From Bacillota bacterium (GTDB taxonomy: Bacteria > Sysuimicrobiota > Sysuimicrobiia > Sysuimicrobiales > Segetimicrobiaceae), in assembly GCA_021324295.1 (NCBI GenBank), contig JAJPJJ010000119.1, positions 102,414 through 166,413 on the forward strand: a DNA stretch of 64,000 bases, read 5' to 3'. Positions 27,653 through 37,143 of this stretch are shown in pieces. Position 1 is the first letter of the stretch, and each line of letters starts with the position of its first letter. A model generated the notes under the pieces. It saw only the letters and a list, made by a program, of their open reading frames with translations. It did no database searches and was not told the DNA's origin. The translations under genes and the position numbers were made by a program.

Positions 27653-28375
27653 GTGCTCGAGGAGCGTCCAACGGTGCACGCGATGAGCCACGAGGAGTCC
27701 CGGCGAGCGCCGGCCGGGCCGGCCGGAGCCAAGCGGCGGTGGCTCTGGCCCGCGGTCGCGGCCGCGCTGGCGGTCGCGCTCGCCGGCGGCCTGACGTGGG
27801 CCCGGTGGAGCGCGACGCGCGCGCCCGCGCTCGCCGGCGCGGTGCTCGCGCCACCGGTGACGGCCTACGACTTCCGCCTGCGGGACCAGGATGGCCGCCC
27901 GGTCGCGCTCTCGGACCTCCGGGGCAAAGTCGTCGCGCTCACGTTTCTGTACACCCACTGCCCCGACGTCTGCCCGCTGATCGCGGAGCAGATGCGCGCG
28001 GCCGCGCGCGAGCTCGGGGATACCGCCCGGGGCGCGGCGTTCGTGGCCGTGAGCGTCGACCCGCGCGGCGATACGCCGGCCTCGATCCGGCAGTTCCTCA
28101 AGCTGCACCGGGTCGAGGGGCTCCTCACGTACCTGCACGGGTCGTTCGCGGAGCTGCGACCGGTCTGGGCGCACTACTACGTCGGGAGCGACGCCCGAGA
28201 GGTGAACCCCGAGGCCGCCGCGGCGTCCACGCCGACACCCCAGCTGGTGGGCCACACCGCGATCGTCTACGTGATCGACCCGCGCGGGCGGATCCGCGCG
28301 TTCCTGCCCGGGAACCTCGATCCCAAGGACCTCGTCACGGATATCCGCGCGCTGGCGGCACAAGCCACGAAGTAA
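27653..28375 (+). CDS. SCO1/SenC/PrrC-family copper chaperone-like thioredoxin-fold protein
   Basis: A membrane-anchored thioredoxin-fold protein of 240 residues, of the family that delivers copper to cytochrome oxidase CuA sites. After an N-terminal anchor (residues 30-50) come the copper-binding CxxxC, Cys103 and Cys107 in THCPDVCP, and the third ligand His201 in LVGHTAIVYVID. All three are intact. The start is uncertain: GTG at 27653 (weak ribosome site) or ATG at 27683. No cytochrome oxidase gene is in the window. It is convergent with the Rad50-like ATPase. Confidence 0.88.
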   Translation: MLEERPTVHAMSHEESRRAPAGPAGAKRRWLWPAVAAALAVALAGGLTWARWSATRAPALAGAVLAPPVTAYDFRLRDQDGRPVALSDLRGKVVALTFLYTHCPDVCPLIAEQMRAAARELGDTARGAAFVAVSVDPRGDTPASIRQFLKLHRVEGLLTYLHGSFAELRPVWAHYYVGSDAREVNPEAAAASTPTPQLVGHTAIVYVIDPRGRIRAFLPGNLDPKDLVTDIRALAAQATK

Positions 28376-28431
28376 GCAGGTCCCGTCCCGTTCTCCACGC
28401 CGCAACCGGGCGCTGGCGCGCCGGGAGGGCG

Positions 28432-30570
28432 CTATTCCGCAACGGCGTGGAGGTCCCCCAGCGGCAGCAGGTAGTCGGCGTACGCGTCGTAGACGCCCTT
28501 GCACGTGAAGAGGAAGATCTGCCGGCCGCGCGCGAGCTCCCGGAGCGTGGCCATCGCCGCGGCCTGGCGGACGTCGTCGTAGGCCAGGAACGGGTCGTCC
28601 ATGAAGAGAGGCGGCCGGCGGCCGCCGGACAGCACGTCCACCAGCCCGAGGCGGAGGGCCAGGTAGCACTGGTCCACGCCCCCGCTGCCGATCTCCCGCT
28701 CGGCCACCGCGGCCCACTCCTTGGGCGGCCCCACCCACACCCTGGGCGCGAGCGTCTGGTCGTCCACCTGGAGCCGCTCGTACACCCCGCCCGAGAGGCC
28801 GCGCAGATACTCGCTCGCGCGCTGCTCGAGCCGCTCCCTGCCCAGAGCGACGACCTGGCGGTAGGCGTCCGCGAGGACCTCCCGGGTGAGCCGCAGCACC
28901 TCGACGTGGCGTTGCCCGCGCGCGAGGCGCGAGCGCACCTCGGCGAGCTCCTCTTCCACCCGCGCCAGGTCGTCGTGGGGCGAGCGCCCGGCAATCCACC
29001 CCTCGAGCCGCTGGAGCTCGGCCCTGGCCGCGTCGCGTTCCCGCTTCCGCTGCTCGACGTCCGCGTGCAATCGCTGGAACGCGGCGGGATCCAGGCGCCT
29101 GAGCGCGAGGTCTCGGGCCTCGCGCTGCGCCCGCGCCGCGCCCAGGTCCACCAGGACGCGCCGGTACTCCAGGGCGAGCGCCTCGCGCGGGCGGCCGCCC
29201 AGGATCCCGTCGAGGATCTCCCGGGCGGCCTCGCGCCGCCGGCGGGCCTCCAGATACCGCTCCCGGGACTCCACGACCTCCTGGACAGAAGAGGCACCGA
29301 GCGCCTCGAGGCGCCGGCGCACCGCCTCCCGGGCCTCGAGCGCCTCCCGCCGGAGAGAGGCGACGCGCCGCGCCTCCTCGCTGCGCCTCCGGGCGAGCGC
29401 GGCAGCTTCGACCGCCGCGCGCGCGTGCCGCCGGTGGGCCAGCACGGCCGCCGCTCCCAGAAACGCCGCCGCGAGCAGCAGCCCGATGCCCCACACGGCG
29501 TGGCGGCCCGCGAGCAAGCCGAGCCCGACGCCGCCGGACGCGATCGCGGCCACGGCGCCGTACGCGGCGGCGCGCGCGGAATGCGTGTGCATCGGGGCGG
29601 GCTCCTCGGGCCCCGCGGGATCCCCGGGGAGCGCGGCCGCCTCCTGCTCGAGCACCTCGGCGCGCAGCGCGGCCTCGGTGAGCGCCCGCACCGCCTCGGG
29701 ATCCGGGGGGAGCGGGGCCAGCGCGCACTCGCGATCCGCCTCGTCGATCGCCCGCGCCTGCGCGTCGACCCGCTCCAGCACGGACCGCAGCTCCCCGGCG
29801 CGGCCGCTCAGCTCCTCGCACCTCCGGTCCAGGTCGTAGAGCTCCCGATTGGCCTCGAGCAGGGCCTCGTCGCTGCGCACCTGCTGCTCGAGCGCAACGA
29901 CGCGCGCGGCGAGCCGGTCACGCTCGGCCACCGCCCGCTCGATCGCCGCGACCTCGGCGGCCAGCCGGTGCTGCTCCGCGGCGAGCTGGGCGGCCCGGTC
30001 TTCGTCGCGCTTGAGCGGGCCGGGGGTGCGGGCCACGCCCCGCAGGCCGACCTCCATGCGCCGGATCTTGTCGTCCAGCGCCCGCAGGACCCGGCCCGCG
30101 TCGTTCTCCCCGCCGGTCATGATCCGGGCCAGGCGCGTGCCGATCTCCTCCTGCTCCCTCTGCACCGCCGCGAGCTCCCACTGGCCGATGTGCGCGGTCG
30201 CGCGGAACAGGGCGAGGCTGGGCAGCCCCAGGATCCTCCCGATCTGCTCCTCCACGGCCTTCGGGCTGTCCCACCGGTCCTCCCCGCACGTGAGCAGGAC
30301 CTTGCGGGCCCCGAGGTCCTTCTGCAGACGGTACGTGCGGCCGTCCGCCTCGAACTCCAGCATCACCTCGCCCGGCCCGTCGTCGCCCCACGGACCGTAG
30401 CTCTGCGCCTCCGAGGGCCGGACCGGGTAGAGCGCCGCGGAGAAGGCGAGGTGCAGCGTGGACTTCCCGGCGTCGTTCCGGCCGCGAACGACGTTGAGGC
30501 CGGGACCGCACGCGAGCGTCTGGTCCGCGAGCTTCCGGAAGCGGCGGACGCGGACGCGGCGGATGATCAT
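28432..30570 (-). CDS. SbcC/Rad50-like ATPase of the YhaN type
   Basis: A 712-residue ABC-type ATPase that probably works with the nuclease upstream on DNA ends. Walker A is GRNDAGKST at 30-38. The middle is a long coiled coil interrupted by two hydrophobic helices at about 330-375 (VAAIASGGVGLGLLAGRHAV and WGIGLLLAAAFLGAAAVLAH). The C-terminus has the signature region GSGGVDQCYLALRLGLVDVL and Walker B RPPLFMDDPFLAYD. A mid-coil membrane hairpin and the short coil are features of YhaN rather than classical SbcC. It lies 52 bases after the Mre11-like gene. Confidence 0.85.
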   Translation of the reverse strand: MIIRRVRVRRFRKLADQTLACGPGLNVVRGRNDAGKSTLHLAFSAALYPVRPSEAQSYGPWGDDGPGEVMLEFEADGRTYRLQKDLGARKVLLTCGEDRWDSPKAVEEQIGRILGLPSLALFRATAHIGQWELAAVQREQEEIGTRLARIMTGGENDAGRVLRALDDKIRRMEVGLRGVARTPGPLKRDEDRAAQLAAEQHRLAAEVAAIERAVAERDRLAARVVALEQQVRSDEALLEANRELYDLDRRCEELSGRAGELRSVLERVDAQARAIDEADRECALAPLPPDPEAVRALTEAALRAEVLEQEAAALPGDPAGPEEPAPMHTHSARAAAYGAVAAIASGGVGLGLLAGRHAVWGIGLLLAAAFLGAAAVLAHRRHARAAVEAAALARRRSEEARRVASLRREALEAREAVRRRLEALGASSVQEVVESRERYLEARRRREAAREILDGILGGRPREALALEYRRVLVDLGAARAQREARDLALRRLDPAAFQRLHADVEQRKRERDAARAELQRLEGWIAGRSPHDDLARVEEELAEVRSRLARGQRHVEVLRLTREVLADAYRQVVALGRERLEQRASEYLRGLSGGVYERLQVDDQTLAPRVWVGPPKEWAAVAEREIGSGGVDQCYLALRLGLVDVLSGGRRPPLFMDDPFLAYDDVRQAAAMATLRELARGRQIFLFTCKGVYDAYADYLLPLGDLHAVAE

Positions 30571-30622
30571 CGCGAGGCGCCCTCCGCGGCGCGGCGGGCC
30601 GCCGCGCGGAGGACGGGCGCCC

Positions 30623-31750
30623 TCACGAGAGCACCTCCCTGCCCTCGAGGAGCGCGACCCCGTACGCGAGCGCCTCCTCGGCGACCTCGCGCGCCTCCCC
30701 CTCCCGCGATGCGATCGCCGCCTGCATCTGCCGCACGAACCGGCCGATCACCGTCCCGTCCGGGTACTGCGACGCATCGACCGCGCCGGGGCGCAGGTGC
30801 GACTCGTCGCGGATCTCCAGCCGGAAGCACTCCGGCGCGAGGTCCTCGCGCAATCGCTCCACGTCCACGCGGTCGCGGAGCCCGACGAGCCCCCGCAGCG
30901 TGACCACGAGCGCGACGTCCGGGGCCGCGTGCGCGCGGAGGCCGCGGGCCACCGCCTCGGCGCCCCCCGCGGTCGCCACGTCGACGGTCACGCGGACCAC
31001 GCGCCGCCGACCCACCTGCCGGCGCGCCACCTCCACCTCCCCGGGCGCCCGAAGCGTCACGAGGCACACGGTCCCGGACTCCGGCTCGTCCAGGTCGATC
31101 ATCTCGGGCGCGCCGCTGTACCAGGCCGTGACGCCCCCGCTCGATACCTCTCGGGCCGAGTGCCAGTCCCCGAGCGCAAGGTAGTCCACGCCGCTCGCGG
31201 CGATCGCAGCGGCCGTGATCTGCCCGGCGCGGGCCGGGACGTCGGGGCGCTCGACGGTCCCGTGCGCGACCGCGACCAGGTACCGGGCGCGGCGGTCCAC
31301 CGGGAGGCCCGCGAGCGGGCTCTCCGGGGAGGGGCCGGACACGACGGAGCGGCCGACGACCACGAGGTCTCGCTCGGGGAACGCCCGGGCCTCCGGGGCC
31401 GGGCCGAACACGGTGAGGTGCGCAGCCCGCGCGCCGAGCTCTCGCCACAGCGAGGCGCCGGGCCCCGACATCGGATCGTGGTTGCCGCCGACGACGCAGG
31501 TCGGGATCCCGGCGGCGCCGAGCCGGCCGAGGTGCTCGGCCGCAAACGCCACCTCGGCCCGCCCGGCCGTCGGGGAGTCGAAGAGGTCGCCGGCGATCAG
31601 CACCGCGTCGACGCGCTCCTCGAGCGCAAGCGCGATCACGCGGGCGAACGTCTCCCGGACCTGCCGCCGCTGCTCCAAGCCGCGCTCGCCGAGCACGTGG
31701 AACGTCGCGCCGAGGTGCACGTCGGAGGTGTGCAGCAGGCGGAGCATCAT
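30623..31750 (-). CDS. Mre11/SbcD-like DNA exonuclease (YhaO type)
   Basis: A 375-residue metallophosphoesterase that would be the nuclease partner of the ATPase downstream. Metal motifs: LLHTSDVHLG at the N-terminus, VLIAGDLFDS near residue 50, VVGGNHDP near 87, VAVAHGTVE near 165 and LALGDWHS near 195. Its ATG at 31750 overlaps the helicase stop in ATGATG, so the two are translationally coupled. Together the three genes look like one DNA end-processing operon. Confidence 0.88.
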   Translation of the reverse strand: MMLRLLHTSDVHLGATFHVLGERGLEQRRQVRETFARVIALALEERVDAVLIAGDLFDSPTAGRAEVAFAAEHLGRLGAAGIPTCVVGGNHDPMSGPGASLWRELGARAAHLTVFGPAPEARAFPERDLVVVGRSVVSGPSPESPLAGLPVDRRARYLVAVAHGTVERPDVPARAGQITAAAIAASGVDYLALGDWHSAREVSSGGVTAWYSGAPEMIDLDEPESGTVCLVTLRAPGEVEVARRQVGRRRVVRVTVDVATAGGAEAVARGLRAHAAPDVALVVTLRGLVGLRDRVDVERLREDLAPECFRLEIRDESHLRPGAVDASQYPDGTVIGRFVRQMQAAIASREGEAREVAEEALAYGVALLEGREVLS

Positions 31751-34700
31751 TCGGCCGTCGCGGTGAACGGGCAGATCTGCTGGAAGGCGCAGTACGGGCA
31801 CGCCCGGTACGGATCCGGGGTGGCGGTGAACTGCTGCGCCCGGATCCCCGCGGCGGCGCGGAGGATCATCTCCCGCACCGGTTCGAGGGCCGCGTCGTCC
31901 CTGCGGGCGCGCCCGACGAGGATCTCGCGGCCCAGGAAGTGGAGCTCGACGCGGTCCGGGAGCCGCCCGAACACCTGCTGGTACGCGAGCGCGTAGATCG
32001 CGAGCTGCTCGCTCTCGCGGGCGCGGCGATCGGCCTGCTCCTGGGTGCGGACGTCGGTGCTCTTGAAGTCGATGATCACGACCTCCGAGCCGCGCGCGTC
32101 CACCCGATCCCAGCGCCCCCGCAGCAGGACGGAACCGAGGGGGAACCGGAACTCCCGCTCCACGAACGTCGGGACCGTCCCGCTCCGCTCCTGGTACTCG
32201 AAGAACCGCCGCAGCGTCTGCCGCCCGGCCTCCAGGCGCTGGTCCTCGTGCTCGCGGCTGAGGAACCCCTCGTTGACCCACGACCGCTCGAAGTGGGCGA
32301 CGAGGTCCTCCGCGGTGACCGGCTGGCGCCGGGCCTTCCGGCGGTTGTACTCGCGCACCGCCTCGTGCAGGGCGGCCCCGTACACGACGCGGTGGTCCCG
32401 CAGCACCGGGATGCGCAGGACGTGGATGTACCGGTACTTGTAGGGGCAGGTCACGTAGTCGTCGACCTGCCGGAACGACAGCGGCAGCGGGTCCGCTCCC
32501 GGCGGCACCAGGAACGTGGGCACGCTCGCCGCCGCGGGCGGCGCGTGGCGCTCGACGGCCTGGGCCGCCGAGGCCCGGACGGTCTCCGCGTCGACCGTCG
32601 GCAGATCGAGCGCCTCCAGCACGAACCGGCTGACCTTGCGCGGCCGCGCCCCGCCGTAGTCCGTCGCGCTCGTCAGGTACAGCTCCTCGCGCGCCCGGGT
32701 CATCCCCACGTAGCACAGGCGCCGCTCCTCCTGCACGTGGAAGTCGCCCTCCGGGAGGAGGTCCTTCATCAGCGCATCCGGGAGCGGCAGCGGCTCCCGC
32801 CGGGCGCGCGACGGGAACTTGTCGGAGACGAGGCTGACCATGAACACGACCGGGAACTCCAGGCCCTTGGCCTTGTGCACGGTCAGCACGTTCACCGCGT
32901 CGACGTCCGGCTCGATCTCCGCCGTGGGCGGGTCGTCGCCCGCCTCGATCAAGAGGTCCAGGTACGCGACGAACGCCGGCACGCGGTCCACCGGGACGAG
33001 CGCCCCGAACCGCGCCACGAGGTCGAAGAACTTGGCGATGTTGCCGACCTTCTGCTCGTCCTCCGGCTTCCCGGACGACGAGAGCCGGCCGATGTAGCCG
33101 GTGCGGGTGACGAGGTACTCGTAGAGCACACGCCCGGTCGGGGCCTGCGAGGCGAGGCGGGTCATCGCCTGCAGGTCCTCGACGAGGGTGGCGATCACCG
33201 CGCGCCCCTCCGCGGAGACCTCCACGTCCGGGAGCTGGGCGAGGTGGCGGTAGACGTGGGCGAGCGGCCGGTTCCTGCGGGTGGCGTAGCTCATGCAGCA
33301 GGCGAGGTCCTGGGGCGGCACCTCGTAGAGCGGTGAGGCGCTCAGGTAGTAGAGCGAGAGGCTGTCGCCGGGGTGCGCGAGGGTCCGGAGGAACGCGGCC
33401 AGGAGGCGGATCTCCTCGCGGTCGTACAGGCCGCGGCTCCCGGAGAAGCGCACCGGGATGCCGCGCACGTTGAGCGCGCGGAGAAACGGCTCCGCGTCGC
33501 GGTTGGCGCGGACGAGGATCGCCACATCCCGGTACCGCCAGCGGCCGGCGGCGACCTGCCGCGCGATCCGATCGGCGACCCCATCGGCCTCGCTGCTCAG
33601 CGTGTCGAAGTGCAGGTGACGCGGCAGGCGGCCGGGCCCCGACGCGGCCACCAGCCGCTTGTCGATGCCCTGGCGGACCTCGAGGCGGTCGGGATCGTTG
33701 TGCCGGATCAGCCGGTACGCGGCGTCGAGGATGAACTGCGTCGAGCGGTAGTTGCGCGTGAGCACGACCGTCCGCGCGTCCGGATAGTCGCGTGCGAAGA
33801 AGGCGATGTTGCTGTACGACGCGCCGCGCCAGCGGTAGATCGCCTGGTCGTCGTCGGCCACGACCGTGAGCTCCCGGCGGCCCCCGGCGAGCAGCTTCAC
33901 GAGCTCGAACTGCGCGTAGTTGGTGTCCTGGAACTCGTCCACGAGCACGTACCGGAAGGTCTCCTGATAGGCGCGGAGCACCGTGGGGTGTTGCCGCAGC
34001 AGCCGCAGGGTGAGCGTGATGAGATCCCCGAAGTCCACGCGGCCCTCCCGCCCGAGGAGCTGCTGGTACACGCGGTACGCGGCGGCCAGCTCCTGCTGCT
34101 GGCACGCCTGCTCGGCCAGCACGGCGTCCTCCGGATGCGACCGCGCCTCGGCCGCGAGGCGTTCCGCGTACGCGGCGTACTCCTCGGGCGTCACGTCCTC
34201 GTCCTTCGCCCTGCTGAAGAGGGCGACGAGCGCGTCCACGTGCCGGGCCGGGTCCCCGAGCGGCCGGAAGTAATCCAGCGGCAGCTCGAACAGCCGCTCG
34301 CGGAGGAAGATCGCCTGCTCGGCGCGGCTCAGCACGCGAAAGTCCGGCGAGAGGCCGACGTGGAGCGCATGCTCGCGCAGGACGCGATCGCCGAACGCGT
34401 GGAACGTGCCGATCCACGCCTGCGTGTACCCGTACGGGACCAGGCGGTCGACCCGCTCCTCCATCTCGGCCGCCGCGCGGTCGGTGAACGTGAGCGCGAG
34501 GATCTGCTCCGGCCGGGCGCGGCGCGTCGCGATCAGGTACGCGATCCGCCGGGTGATGACGCGCGTCTTGCCGGTGCCCGCGCCGGCCACGATCAGGAGC
34601 GGGCCCGAGGCGTGCGTGACCGCCGCGCGCTGCTCCGGGGTCAGGTCCGCGAGGATCGCCTCGGCGGACGGGGACAGGGTGCGCGTCGGCGGACCGCCGG

Positions 34701-34848
34701 ATGCGGCCGCCGGGCCCCGCGAGCCGGGAGCGTCCTCCGCCGGGGGGGCCAGGGCCGATCCCGGCGCTGGCCCCTCTGCCGGGTCTGCGCCCGCGAGCGT
34801 CAGCGCCAGCTGGTCGGGCGGGGTGTGGGCGTTGCGGCGGCCACGCAT
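31747..34848 (-). CDS. UvrD/PcrA-like helicase fused to a PD-(D/E)XK Fe-S nuclease domain
   Basis: A 1033-residue superfamily 1 helicase. Walker A is AGAGTGKT near residue 88, motif II is LVDEFQDTNYAQFEL near 310, and the helicase C-terminal motif VHKAKGLEFPVVFMVS follows. Residues from about 840 are a RecB/AddB-like nuclease: an early Cys in VTCPYKYRY, the catalytic VVIIDFKSTD, then the cluster CPYCAFQQIC near the C-terminus, which supplies the other three Cys for a 4Fe-4S site. Such fusions resect double-strand breaks. Its partner subunit (AddB/RecC) is not present; SbcD/SbcC-like genes follow instead. The first 55 residues are low-complexity Pro/Ala. Confidence 0.9.
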   Translation of the reverse strand: MRGRRNAHTPPDQLALTLAGADPAEGPAPGSALAPPAEDAPGSRGPAAASGGPPTRTLSPSAEAILADLTPEQRAAVTHASGPLLIVAGAGTGKTRVITRRIAYLIATRRARPEQILALTFTDRAAAEMEERVDRLVPYGYTQAWIGTFHAFGDRVLREHALHVGLSPDFRVLSRAEQAIFLRERLFELPLDYFRPLGDPARHVDALVALFSRAKDEDVTPEEYAAYAERLAAEARSHPEDAVLAEQACQQQELAAAYRVYQQLLGREGRVDFGDLITLTLRLLRQHPTVLRAYQETFRYVLVDEFQDTNYAQFELVKLLAGGRRELTVVADDDQAIYRWRGASYSNIAFFARDYPDARTVVLTRNYRSTQFILDAAYRLIRHNDPDRLEVRQGIDKRLVAASGPGRLPRHLHFDTLSSEADGVADRIARQVAAGRWRYRDVAILVRANRDAEPFLRALNVRGIPVRFSGSRGLYDREEIRLLAAFLRTLAHPGDSLSLYYLSASPLYEVPPQDLACCMSYATRRNRPLAHVYRHLAQLPDVEVSAEGRAVIATLVEDLQAMTRLASQAPTGRVLYEYLVTRTGYIGRLSSSGKPEDEQKVGNIAKFFDLVARFGALVPVDRVPAFVAYLDLLIEAGDDPPTAEIEPDVDAVNVLTVHKAKGLEFPVVFMVSLVSDKFPSRARREPLPLPDALMKDLLPEGDFHVQEERRLCYVGMTRAREELYLTSATDYGGARPRKVSRFVLEALDLPTVDAETVRASAAQAVERHAPPAAASVPTFLVPPGADPLPLSFRQVDDYVTCPYKYRYIHVLRIPVLRDHRVVYGAALHEAVREYNRRKARRQPVTAEDLVAHFERSWVNEGFLSREHEDQRLEAGRQTLRRFFEYQERSGTVPTFVEREFRFPLGSVLLRGRWDRVDARGSEVVIIDFKSTDVRTQEQADRRARESEQLAIYALAYQQVFGRLPDRVELHFLGREILVGRARRDDAALEPVREMILRAAAGIRAQQFTATPDPYRACPYCAFQQICPFTATAE

Positions 34849-34950
34849 TCGGGCGATCCTCCGCCTCCTGATCGTGGAGCCTCGTCACCGCTACATCCAC
34901 GGGCGCCGGGCCCGCTCCGGCCGGGCTCCCGGCGCCGCTTCGCGATCACA

Positions 34951-35622
34951 TCACCTCGGCTCGTCATCGGGCGGGTCCGGCGGCGCGCCGCGCCTCATCG
35001 ACCGGAGCAGCCGCGCGATCGTGCGGGAGGCGAAGCCACGGCGCTCGAGGAGGCCGGCGAGACGGCGGAGGCGCGCCTCCGGCGCGAGGTGGGCGTACGC
35101 GCGCGCGCGCCGCGCCACGAGCTCGCGGGCCGCTCGCTCCTCCGTCGCGGAGAGGTCCTCCCGGCTAGCGGCCTCGCGGATCGCCTGCTCGATCACCGCG
35201 GCCGGCGCGCCCTTCTCGCGCAGCTCCCAGCGCAGGCGCGCCACCCCTCGTCCGTGGGGCGCGCGCCCCGCGATCCACTGCCGCGCGAACGCGAGATCGT
35301 CGAGGTAGCCGGCCGCGGTCAGGTCGCGGAGCACCGCGCGCACGTGGACGTCGGGGATCCCGCGCCGGCGGAGGCGCTCGCGCATCTCGGCGACCGTCCG
35401 GGGGCGGGAAGCCAGGAGGCGCAGGGCCTGCCGCCGCGCGCGGAGGTAGGCGTCGGTGGACTCGAGCTGCGCGAGCACCTCGGCGTCGAGCGGCTCGCCC
35501 GGCGCGAGCCCGCATCGCGCGAGCTGCTCCACGTCGACGTGCAGGCGGCGGCCGTCGTCGAGCACGAGAAGGCGCAGCTCCGGGAGGCGGTGCAGGGGGC
35601 GGATCTGCGCGACCGTCGGCAT
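34951..35622 (-). CDS. recX: regulatory protein RecX
   Basis: RecX binds RecA filaments and limits or modulates recombination. The 223-residue product has the three-helix RecX repeats: residues from ALRLLASRPRTVAEMRERLR, RGVARLRWELREKGAPAAVI near 140, and RLRRLAGLLERRGFASRTIARLL at the C-terminal end. An N-terminal beta extension (RLLVLDDGRRLHVDV) is common in Gram-positive RecX. It follows recA by about 290 bases, with a strong hairpin between the two that could lower its expression. Confidence 0.9.
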   Translation of the reverse strand: MPTVAQIRPLHRLPELRLLVLDDGRRLHVDVEQLARCGLAPGEPLDAEVLAQLESTDAYLRARRQALRLLASRPRTVAEMRERLRRRGIPDVHVRAVLRDLTAAGYLDDLAFARQWIAGRAPHGRGVARLRWELREKGAPAAVIEQAIREAASREDLSATEERAARELVARRARAYAHLAPEARLRRLAGLLERRGFASRTIARLLRSMRRGAPPDPPDDEPR

Positions 35623-35742
35623 CTCAGGGCACGCTGCTCACAATTCGCGCCGCCGGCGGCTGCGCCTGCCCGCGCGTGGACGATCGCGCTGGAATCGTGG
35701 GGGAGACACCCGCGGCGGCCGCGCCGCGGTGGAGGGGTGACA

Positions 35743-35779
35743 CCGGCCCCGAGCCGGCCTCCCCGCGTCTCGGGGCCGG
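35743..35779 (-). terminator. strong hairpin between recA and recX
   Basis: CCGGCCCCGAG and CTCGGGGCCGG form a perfect 11-bp stem around a 15-base loop. There is no T-run, so it is a partial terminator or attenuator candidate rather than a full stop. It lies 137 bases past the recA stop in the transcript. The rest of the 293-base gap shows nothing else recognisable. Confidence 0.5.
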
Positions 35780-35915
35780 CCAAGTGGAGCCCGGGGCTCT
35801 CCGCGATACCCTGATACGCACCTCCGCTGTGGCAGAGGAGGACCGCCGGTCACGTCCGGCCGGCGTCCACCGCGCTCAGCGACCCGTCGCCGCTGGGCGC
35901 GTGTGCGATCTCGGC

Positions 35916-37007
35916 TTACTTCTTGCCGGCTGCGACCGTGCTCGCCTCCCGTGACACTCGATGCGCCTCGGGCGCCCCTCCCCCGTCCCGCGGTGCGGCA
36001 TCCGCCGGGGCGACCGGACGGGTGAGCCCGAGCTTCTCCCGCACGCGGAGCTCGATCTCCGCCGCGAGCTCGGGGTTGTTCTCCAGGAACTCCCGGGCGT
36101 TGTCGCGGCCCTGGCCAAGGCGCAGATCCTTGTACGCGAACCACGTGCCCGTCCGCGTCACGAGGCCGTGCAGCGAGGCCACGTCGAGCAGGCTCCCCGC
36201 CTTGCTGAGGCCCCGCGGGAAGATGAGGTCGGCCTCGGCCTCGCGGAACGGAGCGGCCAGCTTGTTCTTGACCACTTTGATCCGGACCCGCTGGCCGAGG
36301 ACCTGGTCGCCCGACTTGATCGACTCCGTGCGGCGGATCTCCATGCGCACCGAGGCGTAGAACTTGAGCGCCCGTCCGCCGGTGGTCGTCTCCGGGTTCC
36401 CGAACATGATCCCGATCTTCTCGCGGATCTGGTTGATGAACACGACCGTGGTGCGGGACTTGCTGATCGCGCCGACGAGCTTCCGGAGGGCCTGCGACAT
36501 CAGCCGGGCCTGCAGCCCGACGTGCGAGTCGCCCATCTCGCCCTCCAGCTCGGCCCGCGGGACGAGCGCGGCGACCGAGTCGACGACCACGACGTCGATC
36601 GCGCCGGAGCGCACCAGCATCTCCGCGATCTCGAGGGCCTGCTCCCCGGAGTCCGGCTGCGAGATCAGCAGGTTGTCGACGTCCACGCCGACGTTGCGGG
36701 CGTACTCGGTGTTGAGCGCGTGCTCCGCGTCGATGAACGCGCCGATGCCCCCCTCGCGCTGCGCTTCGGCGATGATGTGATACGCCAGGGTCGTCTTCCC
36801 GGAGGCCTCCGGGCCGTAGATCTCCACCACCCGGCCGCGGGGGACGCCGCCCACGCCGAGGGCGGCGTCCAGCGCCAGCACGCCGGTGGGGATGACGTCC
36901 ACGACGAGCTTGGCCTGATGCTCCCCGAGCTTCATGATCGAGCCCTTGCCGAACTGCTTTTCGATCTGCGAGAGAGCCAGGTCGAGGGCGCGCTGCCGCT
37001 CGTTCAT
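35916..37007 (-). CDS. recA: recombinase RecA
   Basis: The 363-residue strand-exchange protein and SOS coprotease. The N-terminal polymerisation helix is [19 protein letters not shown], Walker A is GPEASGKTT near residue 70, and the MAW-like block [20 protein letters not shown] and the L2 loop region [19 protein letters not shown] are intact. The C-terminal tail is Ala/Asp/Pro-rich. ATG is preceded by GGGAGGG. Two promoters and a LexA-type box lie directly upstream, so damage induction is expected. Confidence 0.98.
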   Translation of the reverse strand: MNERQRALDLALSQIEKQFGKGSIMKLGEHQAKLVVDVIPTGVLALDAALGVGGVPRGRVVEIYGPEASGKTTLAYHIIAEAQREGGIGAFIDAEHALNTEYARNVGVDVDNLLISQPDSGEQALEIAEMLVRSGAIDVVVVDSVAALVPRAELEGEMGDSHVGLQARLMSQALRKLVGAISKSRTTVVFINQIREKIGIMFGNPETTTGGRALKFYASVRMEIRRTESIKSGDQVLGQRVRIKVVKNKLAAPFREAEADLIFPRGLSKAGSLLDVASLHGLVTRTGTWFAYKDLRLGQGRDNAREFLENNPELAAEIELRVREKLGLTRPVAPADAAPRDGGGAPEAHRVSREASTVAAGKK

Positions 37008-37055
37008 GACGATGTTCCCTCCCGGCCGGCACGTGGTGACGCTGGAACCGCCTCC

Positions 37056-37085
37056 ACTCTACCAAACGTATGTTCGCTTCGTCAA
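37056..37085 (-). promoter_or_regulatory. proximal recA promoter overlapping the LexA box
   Basis: TTGACG (37080-37085) and TAGAGT (37056-37061), spaced 18 bases, on the minus strand. The LexA-type palindrome lies entirely in the spacer, so repressor binding would block RNA polymerase here. Confidence 0.6.
37063..37076. promoter_or_regulatory. LexA/DinR-type SOS box of recA
   Basis: CGAACATACGTTTG on the minus strand matches the Gram-positive SOS consensus CGAACRNRYGTTYG at 13 of 14 positions and has the same spacing. It lies 56 bases upstream of the recA start, inside a promoter spacer. Confidence 0.8.
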
Positions 37086-37108
37086 GGATCCCGCCGCTTC
37101 CTCCCGCC

Positions 37109-37138
37109 ACTATAGCCCGGTAGGCGGTGAGGTGTCAA
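37109..37138 (-). promoter_or_regulatory. distal recA promoter
   Basis: A perfect TTGACA (37133-37138) and TATAGT (37109-37114) spaced 18 bases, starting just five bases from the thpR coding end. It gives recA its own transcript independent of thpR and cinA. It is outside the LexA box, so part of recA expression may be constitutive. Confidence 0.7.
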
Positions 37139-37143
37139 GATAT

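Noticed and set aside
32000..33336. Long plus-strand frames opposite the helicase
   Set aside because: The helicase motifs on the minus strand are unambiguous; the opposite frames are Arg/Val/Leu shadows.
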